Below are positions 44,901-57,566 of a DNA stretch of 64,000 bases, piece by piece. Under the pieces are notes generated by a model, which saw only the letters and a program-made list of their open reading frames with translations, was not told the DNA's origin and ran no database searches. The position numbers and the translations under genes are program-made. This DNA is from Aurifilum marmelostoma (taxonomy: Eukaryota > Ascomycota > Sordariomycetes > Diaporthales > Cryphonectriaceae). Each line of letters opens with the position of its first letter. Position 1 is the first letter of the stretch. The DNA lies in the NCBI GenBank assembly GCA_027559495.1, contig JAMXSV010000004.1:3399001-3463000 (forward strand). The letters run 5' to 3'.

Positions 44901-47900
44901 ACAAGTTCTTCTGTTGCTTGGCCAAAGTAGGGCGCTGCCTGAGATTTCTCAACCTGTACAACATGACAGTACCAACTGCGCCCCAGGACCCTTTCGCTTC
45001 TAATCCTCCAGCTGCTTTGTGCAGATAGACACCAGGACGGGAACATTAGCGGGTACGCCAGAACACAAAGTATAAAGGCAGATCAGTCAGATAGATCAGC
45101 GTAGAAGACTTGGGTATTTATATACATAGTACAGTAATGCGTTACTTCCTCTCACCCTGGGTCTGGCGCAGTACACTATCGCCATGAACACTCGAAGGAC
45201 AAGGACACAGAGGCAGCATCGAGGGCGGGAGGAGAGGTACATGGTAGCCAAGTCACTCGGATGTGCCAGGGTGGTACCACGTTTGGCTCGGGGCATTAGC
45301 CCCCAGATTGTTTCGTTTCAGCCCTGGAAGTCTGCAGAGCACACACCCTGGCTGGTTGACGGGCAGCCAGAGAGGAACAGAACTTGAAGTGTCCATCAGC
45401 ACCACTGCGGCAGATGTGATATATAGAAAACAGACCGAGTGGACCAACCTGCTCCACTTAGGTCTTGGTTGACCTCTGCGGCCGCCGCTGTGGTGGTCGA
45501 TGGTAGCAGACATCAGAGCTCACAGCTGACTGAGCGGGCGCCTTGAGCCTTGTCTCTGGCAGCTCAGCCATGGCCCACACACACAGGTCGCAGGGCTGTC
45601 CTGCACGATCGTCCAAGCAGATCATGCATGGTGCAGCTGGGCGAAGGACCCTCTATCTGGTAAGAGCTGAGCTACAATCACGTCGAGACTCCTTTCTCCC
45701 TTCTTTTCTGCGCCTATCGGAGCTGAGAGGCGATATGAGGCACAGGGAAGGATTGGCCGTTTCTTTGACTTGGCATACGCCACACCCTGCAATGTCCACG
45801 GGATGGTAGTACGTGAAGATTCTGTCACTTGCAAATCTCCTTCTGGGGGGGGTCAGCATCGTGCTACCATGCTACGAGTACAGTACTTGGCCAACCCTGG
45901 CTGACTGTATGGGTATGGCTCCTCTAGCAGCCGTGAAGGGACTGTCGGGAGACTTAGGGGGCCCGGGATGACCCCACCCCGCTAGTATACGCCAGCCCAC
46001 AGCCTACAGGGGTCGACCAGAGCTCTGCGTACATAGTAGGGTCGCGCCCTGCAAGTATCGCGGACGCTACAGTAGCGCTGCAGTGCTAAGTACACCTGCT
46101 GAACTTTTCGGATGCCTGGCACAGTACCTAAAAGTTGATACTCTGCTACTTACTACGTTGTACTCCAGGCCTGGCAGGCCTTCAACTTTACGGGGCCAGT
46201 CATCTTCCATGTCACTCCGGGCTCCGCAGGCGATCTCAGAGGTGCTCCGGAACCTCGATAACCGTGCAGGCCGTCGAAGCTAAGGCAGAACTCGTCACCA
46301 TCCGGCCATCCGATCTGCCAGCACATCGCTCGCACCCGATTGCTACACCACGGGCGTATTATGGCCATCATTACCCTCACACAGCCCTTCAAGTACCATG
46401 CAAAAGCTAGACCACCACCACTGTCACCACTTAGGCACGCAGGCCCTCCGCAAAAGCATCGGAATGGAGTCATCAGATCCAGCGCAGGACGGCGTTGCAT
46501 TCTTTCGTTGGACCGCCAGTTCCGCAGCAACCGCGATCTCTGTCCGTCCGACTCGGGCCACACCTGGTACTTGTTGCATTCTCCAGCTTCGTTCGCGTCT
46601 TGACTGTCGGCTGACATGCACAGGTTGTCCATGCCCATGACCTCGCTGTCGACCCAGGTTGCGTAGTCCACCCTCCATCTCAGAACCATATCAAGAGCCT
46701 CCACGTGTCCGCTCGTCTGCGGACCTGCCACCGCTTTCCAATGTTCTATCTGTTACTTCAAATCGGCACAATCTGTGGTGACAGCATCGACACGACAGGA
46801 ACACCATATGCGCCTTGGAGTCTCCTGATGAGGATTGGTGTCTCTCACTCGGCAGCCTTTCTCGGTATCACCTGGAGAGCTGGAGGTCAGCCTTTGTCGA
46901 TAAAAACGGAAGGGAAAACGCTTCTTCGTCCAATATGCCCATCCTCCAGGCCCGCCAGCATGTTCGTCACCTGTGAGGACGAGCACTTCATCGTCCGACA
47001 CCATCGCACTTGACAGACGATCGTGCTTTCGAGAGCATAAGAGACAAGGTTCTAAGTCGAGAAGACGAGCCTCGATTGCTGTCATTGGCTTCGGTACCTG
47101 CCATTGTCGCAAGAGCCTCCCCGTATATTCAGTCGGGGACCATGTGCCTGTGTGCCTCTAGCCTCTCTCGAAATATCGGGCATCAGCAGTTGGCACTGGG
47201 CTCGCATTGTCAATCCGTGCTCTGACCTTGCATCCCCGATTGAAGCATCAGCCTGAGTTTGTACTGCAACTGCATCGTGTCGTCTTGACCAATTCTAGGC
47301 CTCGAGGAATACCTCCACAGACTCAAGCGAGCTGCACGCCAATATGGGCCGCCATTTGGAAGGCAATAATCGGACTGTTCAGTGAATCACCTTAACCCCC
47401 CCCCCCCGCTTTCTTCTTTCCTTTGGAACATCTGTCTTCTGGAGAGTTTCACTTTGCTAAAATTGGGGGTGTCTGTGTTTTCCGGGGCATGTTACCTACT
47501 CGATTGCAGGATCTCATCCCATCTAGGCCGCGTCCACCTCTCATATGACCTGCAGTAGTCACAATGAGGCCTGACCGGCATGAAAAGCACAAAACAAGCT
47601 GCACCAAGCCTCGAAACTTTGTGTCGAGCCGGGCAATGGGAACTTGCGTCGCGCTATTGTTAGGTAACGGAGCTTTAGCGTGACGTTTCTGGCGACTGGT
47701 TATATTCAACCTGCACTGAGTAAACCTCAAACTTGCTCGTCTCATTGACCAGACCGAAACGCGACGTTGGGACGAAACCTCACATCGAAACCTAGCTCCA
47801 CGGTTCCCAGTTCAGCCCTGTCCTGCACTTGACCTCTCCCAGTGACTTCCTTCAGCACATTTTCTTGCCATCTCTTGCTGGCAAAGCGATGTTCAGTGGA

Positions 47901-50900
47901 TCCCTAGATGTCTCCTCTATGCGTGCATGAAGGGACGAAACGACGATGTTGGCGATGACGACGTTCGAGAGCAGCTCCGTGGGTACCACCCTCCTTCCAC
48001 ACAATACTCCACTCATCTGCAATACTTTGCGTGCAGTGCTGCGACAAGATTGTCCTCACGACACGGGGTTGCCGAGCCTGTCCTACTACACAATCATGCC
48101 GTGGTCATGACTAACTTTGGCCTACCATTTAGCGGCCAGCTCTGAAGTCTCTAGTCGAGGTTTCTTCCGAGTCGTGCCAAATACTGACAGCGTGTTGCAT
48201 GTTGTGACACACGCCTTGACGCGAGGCACACTGCGAATGGGTGATTTAACCGTCAGTCCTAATCGTCCCGAATTTCAATTTTGTTTTTTGCCCCAACCCA
48301 GACTCGCACGCCGAAAATCAATGATCGTCGAGCACTGCTTTTATCCCAAGCGTTAGCCTTCCTCGGGAACGCTGGAACTGAAACCGAGCCTGTTGCAGCC
48401 TGCAGCTCCTCTTGACAGGCAGTGTTTGAGGAAGTCCCCCGTTCTTCTCCAACCTTCTTCTTTTTTTCCCTTCCTTTTTTTTCCCTCTTCTCCCTCTTCC
48501 CTTGTCCTTCTTTTGTTCTTCTTTCTCTGCTCATCAAGGCCTCCAGTGCGGTCTCATATCTTTCGAGTCTTCTTGTGTGGCGATACTTGGTGCGTGTCGT
48601 CCTGTACGCTCTTCTCTGTATGCTAATGTCGCTAAGCTTATTACCATGACTACAAACTCAGGTCGGTGGCGTATAATAAAGCCTCGGGTGGGCAGAACTC
48701 CGTGCGATTTGCATTGCAATCATGGCATCGAAACAGCCACAAGCACGGTCTCACAACAAGGGTGGCCTAGATCAGGTCAGGTCAGGGGGGTCGGCCGGGA
48801 ATGAGATAACCTTATTCAGGATATTAGTCCGCACTCTGTATAGTCGTCTGCGGACGACTAAGGCACGACTCCAGTGGAGGGCATTCCACGCGACACATAG
48901 AGGCCCGTTGCTATCTGTGATACTTTACGGGCAAAGGTCGTTCTCGTCCCAACTTATGCTTGCCTAGCACATCACCGACGCACGCTGACGTGGTCACCGG
49001 CGTCGAGGCCCCAAAACAGCAATCTGCGTACTGTACCATACTATAACGTCAAAGCGCTTGAGTGGGTACACAGGCGTACATGCCTGGGCCGCCGCGAACA
49101 GCATGTTTCTCTCAAATCGTCTGGCATTTACGGGCCAGCATGCAGGAGCTTTCAAGAGTCACTTGAAAGGAGCCACCCACGTTGCTACAAATGATTTGCT
49201 TCATCAGTAAAAAGACTGGGCGATTACCATTGTAGAAGGAGTCCTCTCTGTGCTGCAGCGGCTGTTGAAACCCCCGAAGGAACCTCATCGCTGCGGAGCA
49301 CCAACCCCCGCCTATAGACGGTCGTGAGCTCGTATATCGTTTCCAAAGCGCCCACTGACTTCTTGAGTGGGGAAGCTCAGAGGGTTCGTGCTGAGATCGA
49401 CGCTTCAACCAGAGAGCCTCGTGGTTTGCATTCACGTAGACAGCTACGAGATTGGAGGTCATTCAGGCACAGGTGATCGGCCGCAGCTTCGCCCCAGGAT
49501 CCCTGGCAGGATCGCCTACTATGGTACTTGAATCCAACCCTCTGGCTGAGTGGTTGAGCAGCCAAGGCTACAGTCATGTCACTCTAGGTGGAAATAATTG
49601 CTCACTGATAAACAATAATATTAACAACACAGTTTCGTGAAACTCGAACGGACGGGGGACCCAATCATACGTTGCCCCTGTGTGATCGCCTGCATCGTCC
49701 AGCAGCATCCTCTGGTGCTCTTCGAGGGTTATTGAGGAGAGGAAGAGAAGGGGGGGGTGGGGGGGGAGAAGAGGAAAACAGAACAGATCAAAGCCGAGCC
49801 CATGATTGGCAGAGAAGGTTATCCCAACCTCGGATTTCTGCGACGGACCCGAAGGTCTCACTGCGGCCGGAGAAGTCTCTGCCGAAGCCCTGATGTTTAT
49901 GCTGCTCCGCTTCAGAAACAATGTGCTGAGAGGGGGGGTTCCTAATTTTGACCGTGGAGCTGAGTTGACGACTGTCGTGTCCTGACCGCCTCGTCTTGCC
50001 ACCGACGAAACCAAGAGCCTCTGCTAGTAAAGACGTCAAACAAGACGAAACTCGACATTGGAGGGAAGGATTTGCCTTGTCGGACCCATAGATCTACAGC
50101 AAAAGTCGAGACGAGACACAGCCACGGGAATCAACTGCATTGGACCAAGATACGCACTCTCTCTCCCTTCTCAGCCCAGGGCGGCTTTGCTGCAGGTGTT
50201 TCTAAGCGCTTGACGCCCCAATCGGGGATGACCTGAACTATTTTCCAATCCCAAGTCCATCACATGCAGACAAGGCAAGAAATTGCGACCGCTGGCTGAA
50301 CCAGCTAGTAAGCGCCGACAATGATACGACAGAAGTCAGAGAGAAGAGAGTGTCAACAGTCCCGGCAGGACGAGAACTCTGATACGAGGTAATTATGCAG
50401 ATGTACTATGTATTCTTTGTACCGTACGTAGCGCCCGAAAGCAGACAGGACGCACTAAATATTGACATGCATTAGTGGGTTGTGGAGATGGTGGCGTTCT
50501 ATGTAGGCGTTCGTAGGGAAAGGCTGGATACTGTACTATTGCCATGATTATAATATGTACAAGCATCAAGCTCTCAGGATACGCCTACTCTGGGCACTGA
50601 TCCACACACACTATACATGGTAACACACTGTGGGCATTGGTGGAGTCTTCCATCTGAACAAGATTGAGAAAACCCAGTGACGAGTATGGTAAAGACTGAC
50701 ACACCTGTGAAGTTGTGGCTACTCGTTACTGTCTAGCGAGTTTCAAGGGACGACATGCCTTGACCGGTCCGCGAAGAGAGGACCCACACACTCACTGGTC
50801 ACGATAGCCACACATGCACAAGATCTTTGGGTCGCTTTCATGCAGGGTGCGCAGTAGAAACCACTATCGACTTGCACCCTTGAGCGATATAAGCCGTACT

Positions 50901-53830
50901 AATGCCCAGATCGTTTCTAAACCCTGAGCACTGGTACCATGGTCTGGCTGAGTAGGAACGTACAAGCCAGATCAACCCAACAATACGAAGTCACGTCAGA
51001 ACCTGAAGGACCACCTGCGGGCCAGAGACGCGGGTCTGGGAAGCCTATTTGAGAGAAGGATCCGAGTGACAGGAATAAAAAGGTGTCTGTGGTGAGAAGA
51101 CGCCTGTGAGAACACGACAGGGCGCTTGTTGAGTTAGCAGACCGGTGTCGTCAAGGTGGGTCGCAGGCAGCCCGACAAGGCCATTGATCCTGACTCTGGG
51201 GAAGTTGAGGGTGTGGGTGACGAAAAGTTGAAGAAAAAAAACCCTTACAGTTTTTCCCCTGCTCGAGACCGCAAGCTAACCTTGCCGGCAAGAGGTGGGG
51301 GACGTTGATGGCGGAGGGGATAACAATCGAAGAGGCTGTAGGAAGAATTGGCTCTTGTTTCGATTGAGGGGGTTGGGTTGGGGTCAAACCAAACATGCGG
51401 ACCCAGTCACTAGGGTTTGGGCCAAGCATTTTTGGCAATAGCATGTGCTAAACCTTATCGAGGGTCAGGGCAGGAGCCACTCACTCACTCATTAGGCTGG
51501 GTTTTGTACGCCCAAGGACTAACGAGCCCGAACTACATAGGGTACATAGTGCTACTACCGCGCTACGGTCGTGAACACGGTACCCACTGTAGGGGACCGT
51601 GTACACTGGAGTACCGCACCCCTGCTTTGTCCTGGGATCTGGCAGGCGTGGGTGGACGGTGGCCCCAGCAGAGGTCTGGCCCACGAGACAGGAACCGGAG
51701 CAGTTGTCCAATCAAGGGGCTGCAGCATGTCACGGACAAGCGCGGCTCTGTAACGACCTGAAGCAGACGCCGGCCACAGGACCCTAGTCGTCCTCCCAAC
51801 GTCAAACATGGCAGTAGCCTGCCTCCCTTCTTCGACCCCTTCCTTCCCTTCCAACCGATCAGCCAGCCAGCCAGTCAGCAAATGTACTGCAGATGCAGGA
51901 GCCCTGCCCTTTCCAGTTCGTGTGGAGCCGTCGTGTGTGCAGCTGTGGATCGCAATGTTTGTTGTTGTGTTATTGTTGTTGTCGTTGAATCGTCCGTCAG
52001 CAACATCAGCGCAAGGAGGCCCGTTTGGCCATTTGTGTTTGGAACATGAACATGCCCCGGGAGAACCGTTGTCAACAAGAGGTTGAGAGATGTTCTAGGA
52101 CTTGATTCGGGTTTAGGCAGGCTGTCTGCCTCTGCTAGGCTTCTGCTGTACTCAAGTCACCCCATCACTTTTGGTCTTCGCCTGTTTTTCAGTTTATTTT
52201 TTTTCTTTGTGGGGCTCGGATCTCTCCCCCTCTCTCTCTAGTTCTTTTTTGTTTTTCCTTAGGAAGAGAAAAAAAAAGGATTCACATCTTCCATTCCCTC
52301 CCTCGCCTTCCCTTTCTTTGATCTTTCCCTCGAAAGATGACGCAATGAGGCCTTTTGTCTACACGTTCTTCCTCCGTATCTCGTTCAGCAACAAGCTGTG
52401 GGTGGGATCGGCTTTCTCGGCTACAATGTCAAGCAAGAGCGAGGCATGATCATGTCAAACAGAACAAAAACGATCGATGTAACGAGCTTTTCCAGAAATA
52501 CGGACCCTGCCAAGGGCAAGTGTCCCAGGTCTGTTCTGTTTACCGCCTCGCTCCCCCTTCTTGCACTTCGGATGTTCCGTCGCTTCTTATCCGTTCTCCC
52601 CCCTCCGCATGAGGACCCGCCCCTTCTTGCAGATGCCAGCATGCATCCGAAGCATCTCTGTACGCCAGGAAGCGCATGTGGCTTGTGGCGTTTCCCCCCC
52701 CCCTCTCCCCCACCCCATCCTCCTTGGCCCAGCGCAGCGGCTAGGTTTTATCCCAATTTGCCCAGCTAACAGTCCTTTTGTTTTTTTTTTTCTTCCTCAA
52801 AAGATTGTTCTATGCTTTCTACGGCCTTCGTTGCGAGGGGCCACCCGGTGCTGACGCCATACCCCACGTCTCACGTACTCCCAAGACAGGATGATTTTCC
52901 GTCATCCTTGTGTGGACGGGGGTGGTCGGCCTCTTTCTGTGTCTCTCTCGTATGGATCCCTGAACGGCCCGGGATACTCATGTCTGGATGAGACTCCAAC
53001 TGTGCGGCTCTTACCTGAGGCGTGGGGAGAGAGACAGAAGCCAAGACAAGGCAGCACAAGGCCGGGAACGGGCTGGGTGGGTCTAAACAACACAAAGTAT
53101 TATGCTCCTCGTTCCAGCCCTGCCACACAAGTTTCCTCTGCATCTAGTCGCAGCACACCCTTTTTTTCTGGGGCCCAGGGCTCCCAAGAACGGTCTGTAA
53201 CGAGGCTAGAGGAATACCTTGTCTATCATTCTCCCCCTTGGACCCCTGCCCTCTCCACACAAGACTCGAGATGTCCGTGTCTCAATATCATATAGTCCTG
53301 GCCCTGGCATGCACCCCTGACTTTCATCAAGAGGTCTTGCACGGTCGAGTGACTTTATTATCACGGCCGATTCCCTCTCCAAGGACGTTTGGATCTTATT
53401 TACTTCTTCTCTTCATTATCACGGTTGATCCTGATATTATTTTATATACGACATATTATCACGACGCTGTTGCGTGTGTTTGTGTCCCCCCCCCCCTTCT
53501 TTTAATTGTTAGTCTCTGCTGCAGCTATAACCCCATACGCTCTTTTGGTCGAAGGAGACCCAACTGGATTGGCTGCCCTTCCACTCTTTACGAATTACGC
53601 ACACCTTCTAGTTAACGGTCTACCCGCGATTCATTTCTATTCGTGCGTTACATTCGACTTTTGATTCGTCCTGGGAGACTTATCCAAAGAGAAAGACACC
53701 TCCTACTCGCGGTTCCAGCAGCCACCACTTCTTCGTTTCGAAATAAAGCAGACTGGGTCTGCAGACTACTTCCTCTTTCATTCACAAGATAATTCTTACT
53801 TGGGGTCCCCCAAACACACCCGACGAGAGC
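41976..53830. other. gene desert of about 11.9 kb
   Basis: No supported gene lies between the two SANT/Myb genes. Visible features are CAG/CTG-rich repeats (about 43,330-43,500), a TG-rich stretch (43,975-44,070), an A/T-triplet stretch (42,728-42,752), and CT-rich tracts (48,430-48,540; 52,190-52,330; 52,780-52,800). A telomere-type 12-mer TAGGGTTAGGGT lies at 44,675-44,686. GTAC palindrome clusters occur at 44,732-44,756, 45,870-45,890, 49,028-49,042 and 51,530-51,615. Base composition is not AT-skewed, so strong repeat-induced mutation is not obvious. The end near 53,230-53,830 is probably the promoter and leader of the downstream gene. Confidence 0.55.
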
Positions 53831-54948
53831 ATGTCGCCCACGATGGCCATGACCATGTCCCCAGCCATGTATACGCCTACGACCGACGCCCTGGAGCGCC
53901 ACGAGTACGGCATCACAAAACACCACCGCAAGACCTCGTCTACCGGTGGAGGCAGGGCCTGGAGCGAGGACGAGGTATGTTGGGCTGTTGCCATAAATCT
54001 CATGAAGGCGCCGTCGTGCTGACAAATCTGGACAAATTATAGGAAATGTATCTGCTCCAGACACGCATGCAGAAAATGCCATACAAGCATATCGCCGCCC
54101 ACCTGAAGAAGACTGAGCTTGCGTGCCGCCTTCACTACCACCAACTCAGCCACGGCAGCAACCGCCGCAAGAGGACCACGTCCATGTCGTCCAGCTCATC
54201 CTCCAACGGCCATTCCCCTCTCATGCACGCCGCTATCCCGAGTCCCATCCACGAGTCTCCCAGCCGCAGCGTCTCCCCTCCAGTGTCTCTGAGCGGCTAC
54301 GCTTCGGGTGGTGCCGTCCAGCTCCCCAGCATCATGAGCCATGGTCTCGGGTCTCACAGCTCGCCCCGCCTGCCCGCCATCCTGCCCAAACCCGCCAACA
54401 TGACGCTGGCGGCAGGCGGGCCCCGCTACAGCCCGCTGCAGGAGCATACCCAGCAGCAGGGTGGCCCCCTCCTGCCCTCGGCCAGCTTCTCTGCTGGTGG
54501 CCACTCTCAGTCGTCCTCGGCGGCCCCGTCCCGCAGCGCCAGCATGACATCGCTACGTCTAGACTGCTCCACCCTGCCGGCACCTTCGTGCACTGGATCT
54601 CAGCCTGTTGACATGGGCCGGTTGCAAGCTGTATATAGCAACCACCGCTCCAACTTCTGGTCGACGGTTGCAGCAGAGTATGGCAACGGTGTCCACCCCT
54701 CGACGCTCGAGCAGGCCTGGCGGACTGGCAACGCCCCCACGGCCACCGGCGCTCACGGCAACAGCTACGGCGCGCCAACGCCTATCACGCCCACTGGGAG
54801 CCCTGATGAGCGTGACTGCTTTAACAGGCAGAACAGGACACGCATCTCCGCGATCCTGGGTATCGACGCAAGCCCTCGAGGCCCAAAGGAGAGGGAGCTT
54901 GTGAGGAGGATGGAGGAGGAACGGGTAATGGTTGGCGTCGGTGCCTGA
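53831..54948 (+). CDS. SANT/Myb-like DNA-binding protein
   Basis: Two exons, join(53831..53974,54043..54948), encode 349 residues. The 68-nt intron (GTATGT donor, GCTGAC branch) splits the domain between WSEDE and EMYLLQTRM. The Myb/SANT-like unit is about residues 41-90: GRAWSEDEEMYLLQ, then MPYKHIAAHLKKTELACRLH. A basic RRKR and a long Ser/Pro-rich linker follow. A second SANT-like helix set is seen near the C-terminus (LQAVYSNHRSNFWSTVAAEY). The tail is GPKERELVRRMEEER. The layout is that of a fungal regulatory factor with one good DNA-binding repeat; targets are unknown. The large upstream gene-free region fits a regulated transcription factor. Confidence 0.85.
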
Positions 54949-57566
54949 AGACTTCATATGCCCCGGGACAGGGATGAGCGGCCACAACATAAAATATACC
55001 CATTGGGTGTATGGACCCTCATTCCTAGCAACGAATACCCTCGCTGCCCTCAGGCGTTAGAGCTTTGGGCACATTGACCACATCAATCAACCATTTCCTT
55101 TGTCTTTAAAAACCCCTCCATTTTCCTTTTGTCGAAATAACCACGAAGCCATGCGAGCCCGGTCGCACCCGGTGTCCATGAACATCCCTCAATTACCTAT
55201 CTGCTGACACTTTGGCTATGAAGCCATCCTGGTCAATCATAATCCATGAATCAATCAAACACCGACAAAATCACCTTCTCCGACCCTCAGATACACTCCA
55301 CACATATACACAACCCTTCAGACCCTTTAGTGCGCTACTTCACTTCTCGGTGTGCAGCTTCTTGAGAGACGGGGTGGCTTGGTGCAACACGTGCGAAGGA
55401 AACTTGCAAGGCAGGAAAGAGCTTCCAGCTTTGTGCTTTGATATACACTTGACATTCTTATTGTATGCATTCACGGCGCATCTTCAGGAGCAAGCAATGG
55501 ATGGAAATGAACTGGGAGAAGGATGCTGGGCAGAGTGGCATGCGTGAAATTGCAGGTGGCCGGTATTGATAGCTCATCAAAAGAGGAACGTGCCAGGTCA
55601 GCCTTTGGATATTATATACTTGCAAATCTGCTTCGACAGCGAGACAGCGGATCAAGAGGGAGCAATATCATGGAATTTTTCAGTTCACCTTTCACTCCAC
55701 TTTTTTGACCCAGTTGGTGCTGTTCCTTTGCAGTGCTACGGATGATGAGAGTACCCTACCCACAGCAAGCGTATTTATTCATCCGCTGCAGCCTTAGCTT
55801 GACCTTGGAGAAAATCGTCAGCTAGCTTTCTGTAGTACATCCAGTGGCGCAGGCGTGGGGGTCCAAATTAGCATTGACATAAATCAATATGGCAGTACTG
55901 CAGGTAACTAACTGACTTCCTTTTCCCTTTTTCCCCCTCCTCTCTTGACCCTTGCAACATAGGAAAAGGATAGGGTACTTGCTTGTACAAGCATTGTCAG
56001 TCCCTTTAGTGTGCACCAGAAAAAGTATTCCGTTATGTCCATCTATCAACCACCCAAGTGACGTCTCCTCTTACCCTCACATTTTGTAAGGAGGTGTTAG
56101 AGTTCTTTTTTGCAAGGTAAAAACAAGGTAGTGCTCTTGGTGGCATCGTACATGGTGCGTAAACTAATGTATTAATACAGGACCATCGTGTACCCCCCAC
56201 ACGAGATAGTTGATCAACATGCTGTGGGTACTCTTGTTTGACCTGAACTCGTCAATGCGCAAACACACTTACACAATTTGTCTATATGTATCCACTGGCA
56301 TACCGAGAGCGCAGCAGCACGAAATACTGCATCAGTCCTAGCCTTGTGATCCCATGGGACGAGACCATGATTTCCAAAGCTCGGAAGGTGATTGATTCAT
56401 TTGGGTTATGCACAAGAGTGGATAGCCCCCGCGGGGAACCAAAGAGATGAGGGGAAATCATGGGATCTACACAGCAAAAGCCAAAGAAGGACCATTCGGT
56501 GCCAGCATTTCAGCTTTAGCCTTTCCTCTGCTCCTCACGATCAGAAGACTTACAATATTGTACCTATTCTCCCATGTTCGTGCGGAGCATCGTGACCCTC
56601 AGATGGCGCCAGAACACGTCTATGAGTGGAGGCAGCAGTACGATACTGAGTAATGAGTATTGCGTCACGGCGCGTGTGCCTCTCCCTGTCCGGTCCGGAG
56701 ATGCAAAAGGCCGTCCTCGTTCGTTCTTGCCGCTTTACCATCCAGAGGCCCCCACTGGCTCTTTCCTCCTCCATTCAGCCACCGCATCTGATGGCCACCT
56801 TCCAATGGCAAGAACGGTAATCATGATGTAGTAAAGTGGACACAGCTAGTCTGCTGATCTCCCCGCCTTTGCTCGTCGGCTCGGGTATGACTTTGAGCCT
56901 ATTCCCGTTCAAAGCTTGGGGTTTCAAGGTTCTGCTCCCAATACCATGGTAAGTATTACTACACGCAGAACTATGTACACATCTCGGCAGAGGGGCGCGG
57001 TGCTGTAACCTGCTGCGCTGTCGGCCCAAGCATGTTTTGGCCTAAGTAATATCGCCGGTTCGCGCCTTCTCCCTCGTGGCCGTAGCGGACTAGCACAGAA
57101 CCGGCCGCCTAGCGGGCTGTCTCCCCTCGCTCCTTCTCTTCCTCTCTCTGCCCATGTTTTCACCCTTCGAAGCAGGTCATGTGATGAGACACTGCACTCA
57201 CAGGGCGTTGACGATCCAAGTTTTGTTCCTAACATCGGCTGTCCCCTGTCCCACGCGTATGTGTCTGAGAGGCGCATGTATATGTACAAGTAAACATACC
57301 ACAATCTCTCCCCCTTGACCTCAACGCTTCATTGCTGTACTTCACTCAACATCTACTACTATACTATATACATTGTTTTGGAATATCTCCCTTTTTATCC
57401 GCCTTCTATCCTACAGATCCACTAGGAGGCTCTTCGGCATCCTCACCATCGTCATTGTGATTCAGAAAACCCACCTCCTCTCTAATCATTTTCGAATTAT
57501 CCTGTTCAAGGAGAGACCACTCTTCTCAGCAGAACATAGAATTCCGAGCAAGAAAGCAATCAGAAG
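54949..57566. other. intergenic region upstream of the dehydratase gene
   Basis: No gene was found in 2.6 kb. The stretch 57,300-57,560 is pyrimidine-rich and then AC-rich, which suits the core promoter and leader of the dehydratase gene. Confidence 0.5.

Noticed and set aside
46153..46731. 192-codon minus-strand open frame in the gene desert
   Set aside because: There is no recognisable domain, composition looks random, and frames on the other strand overlap it equally.
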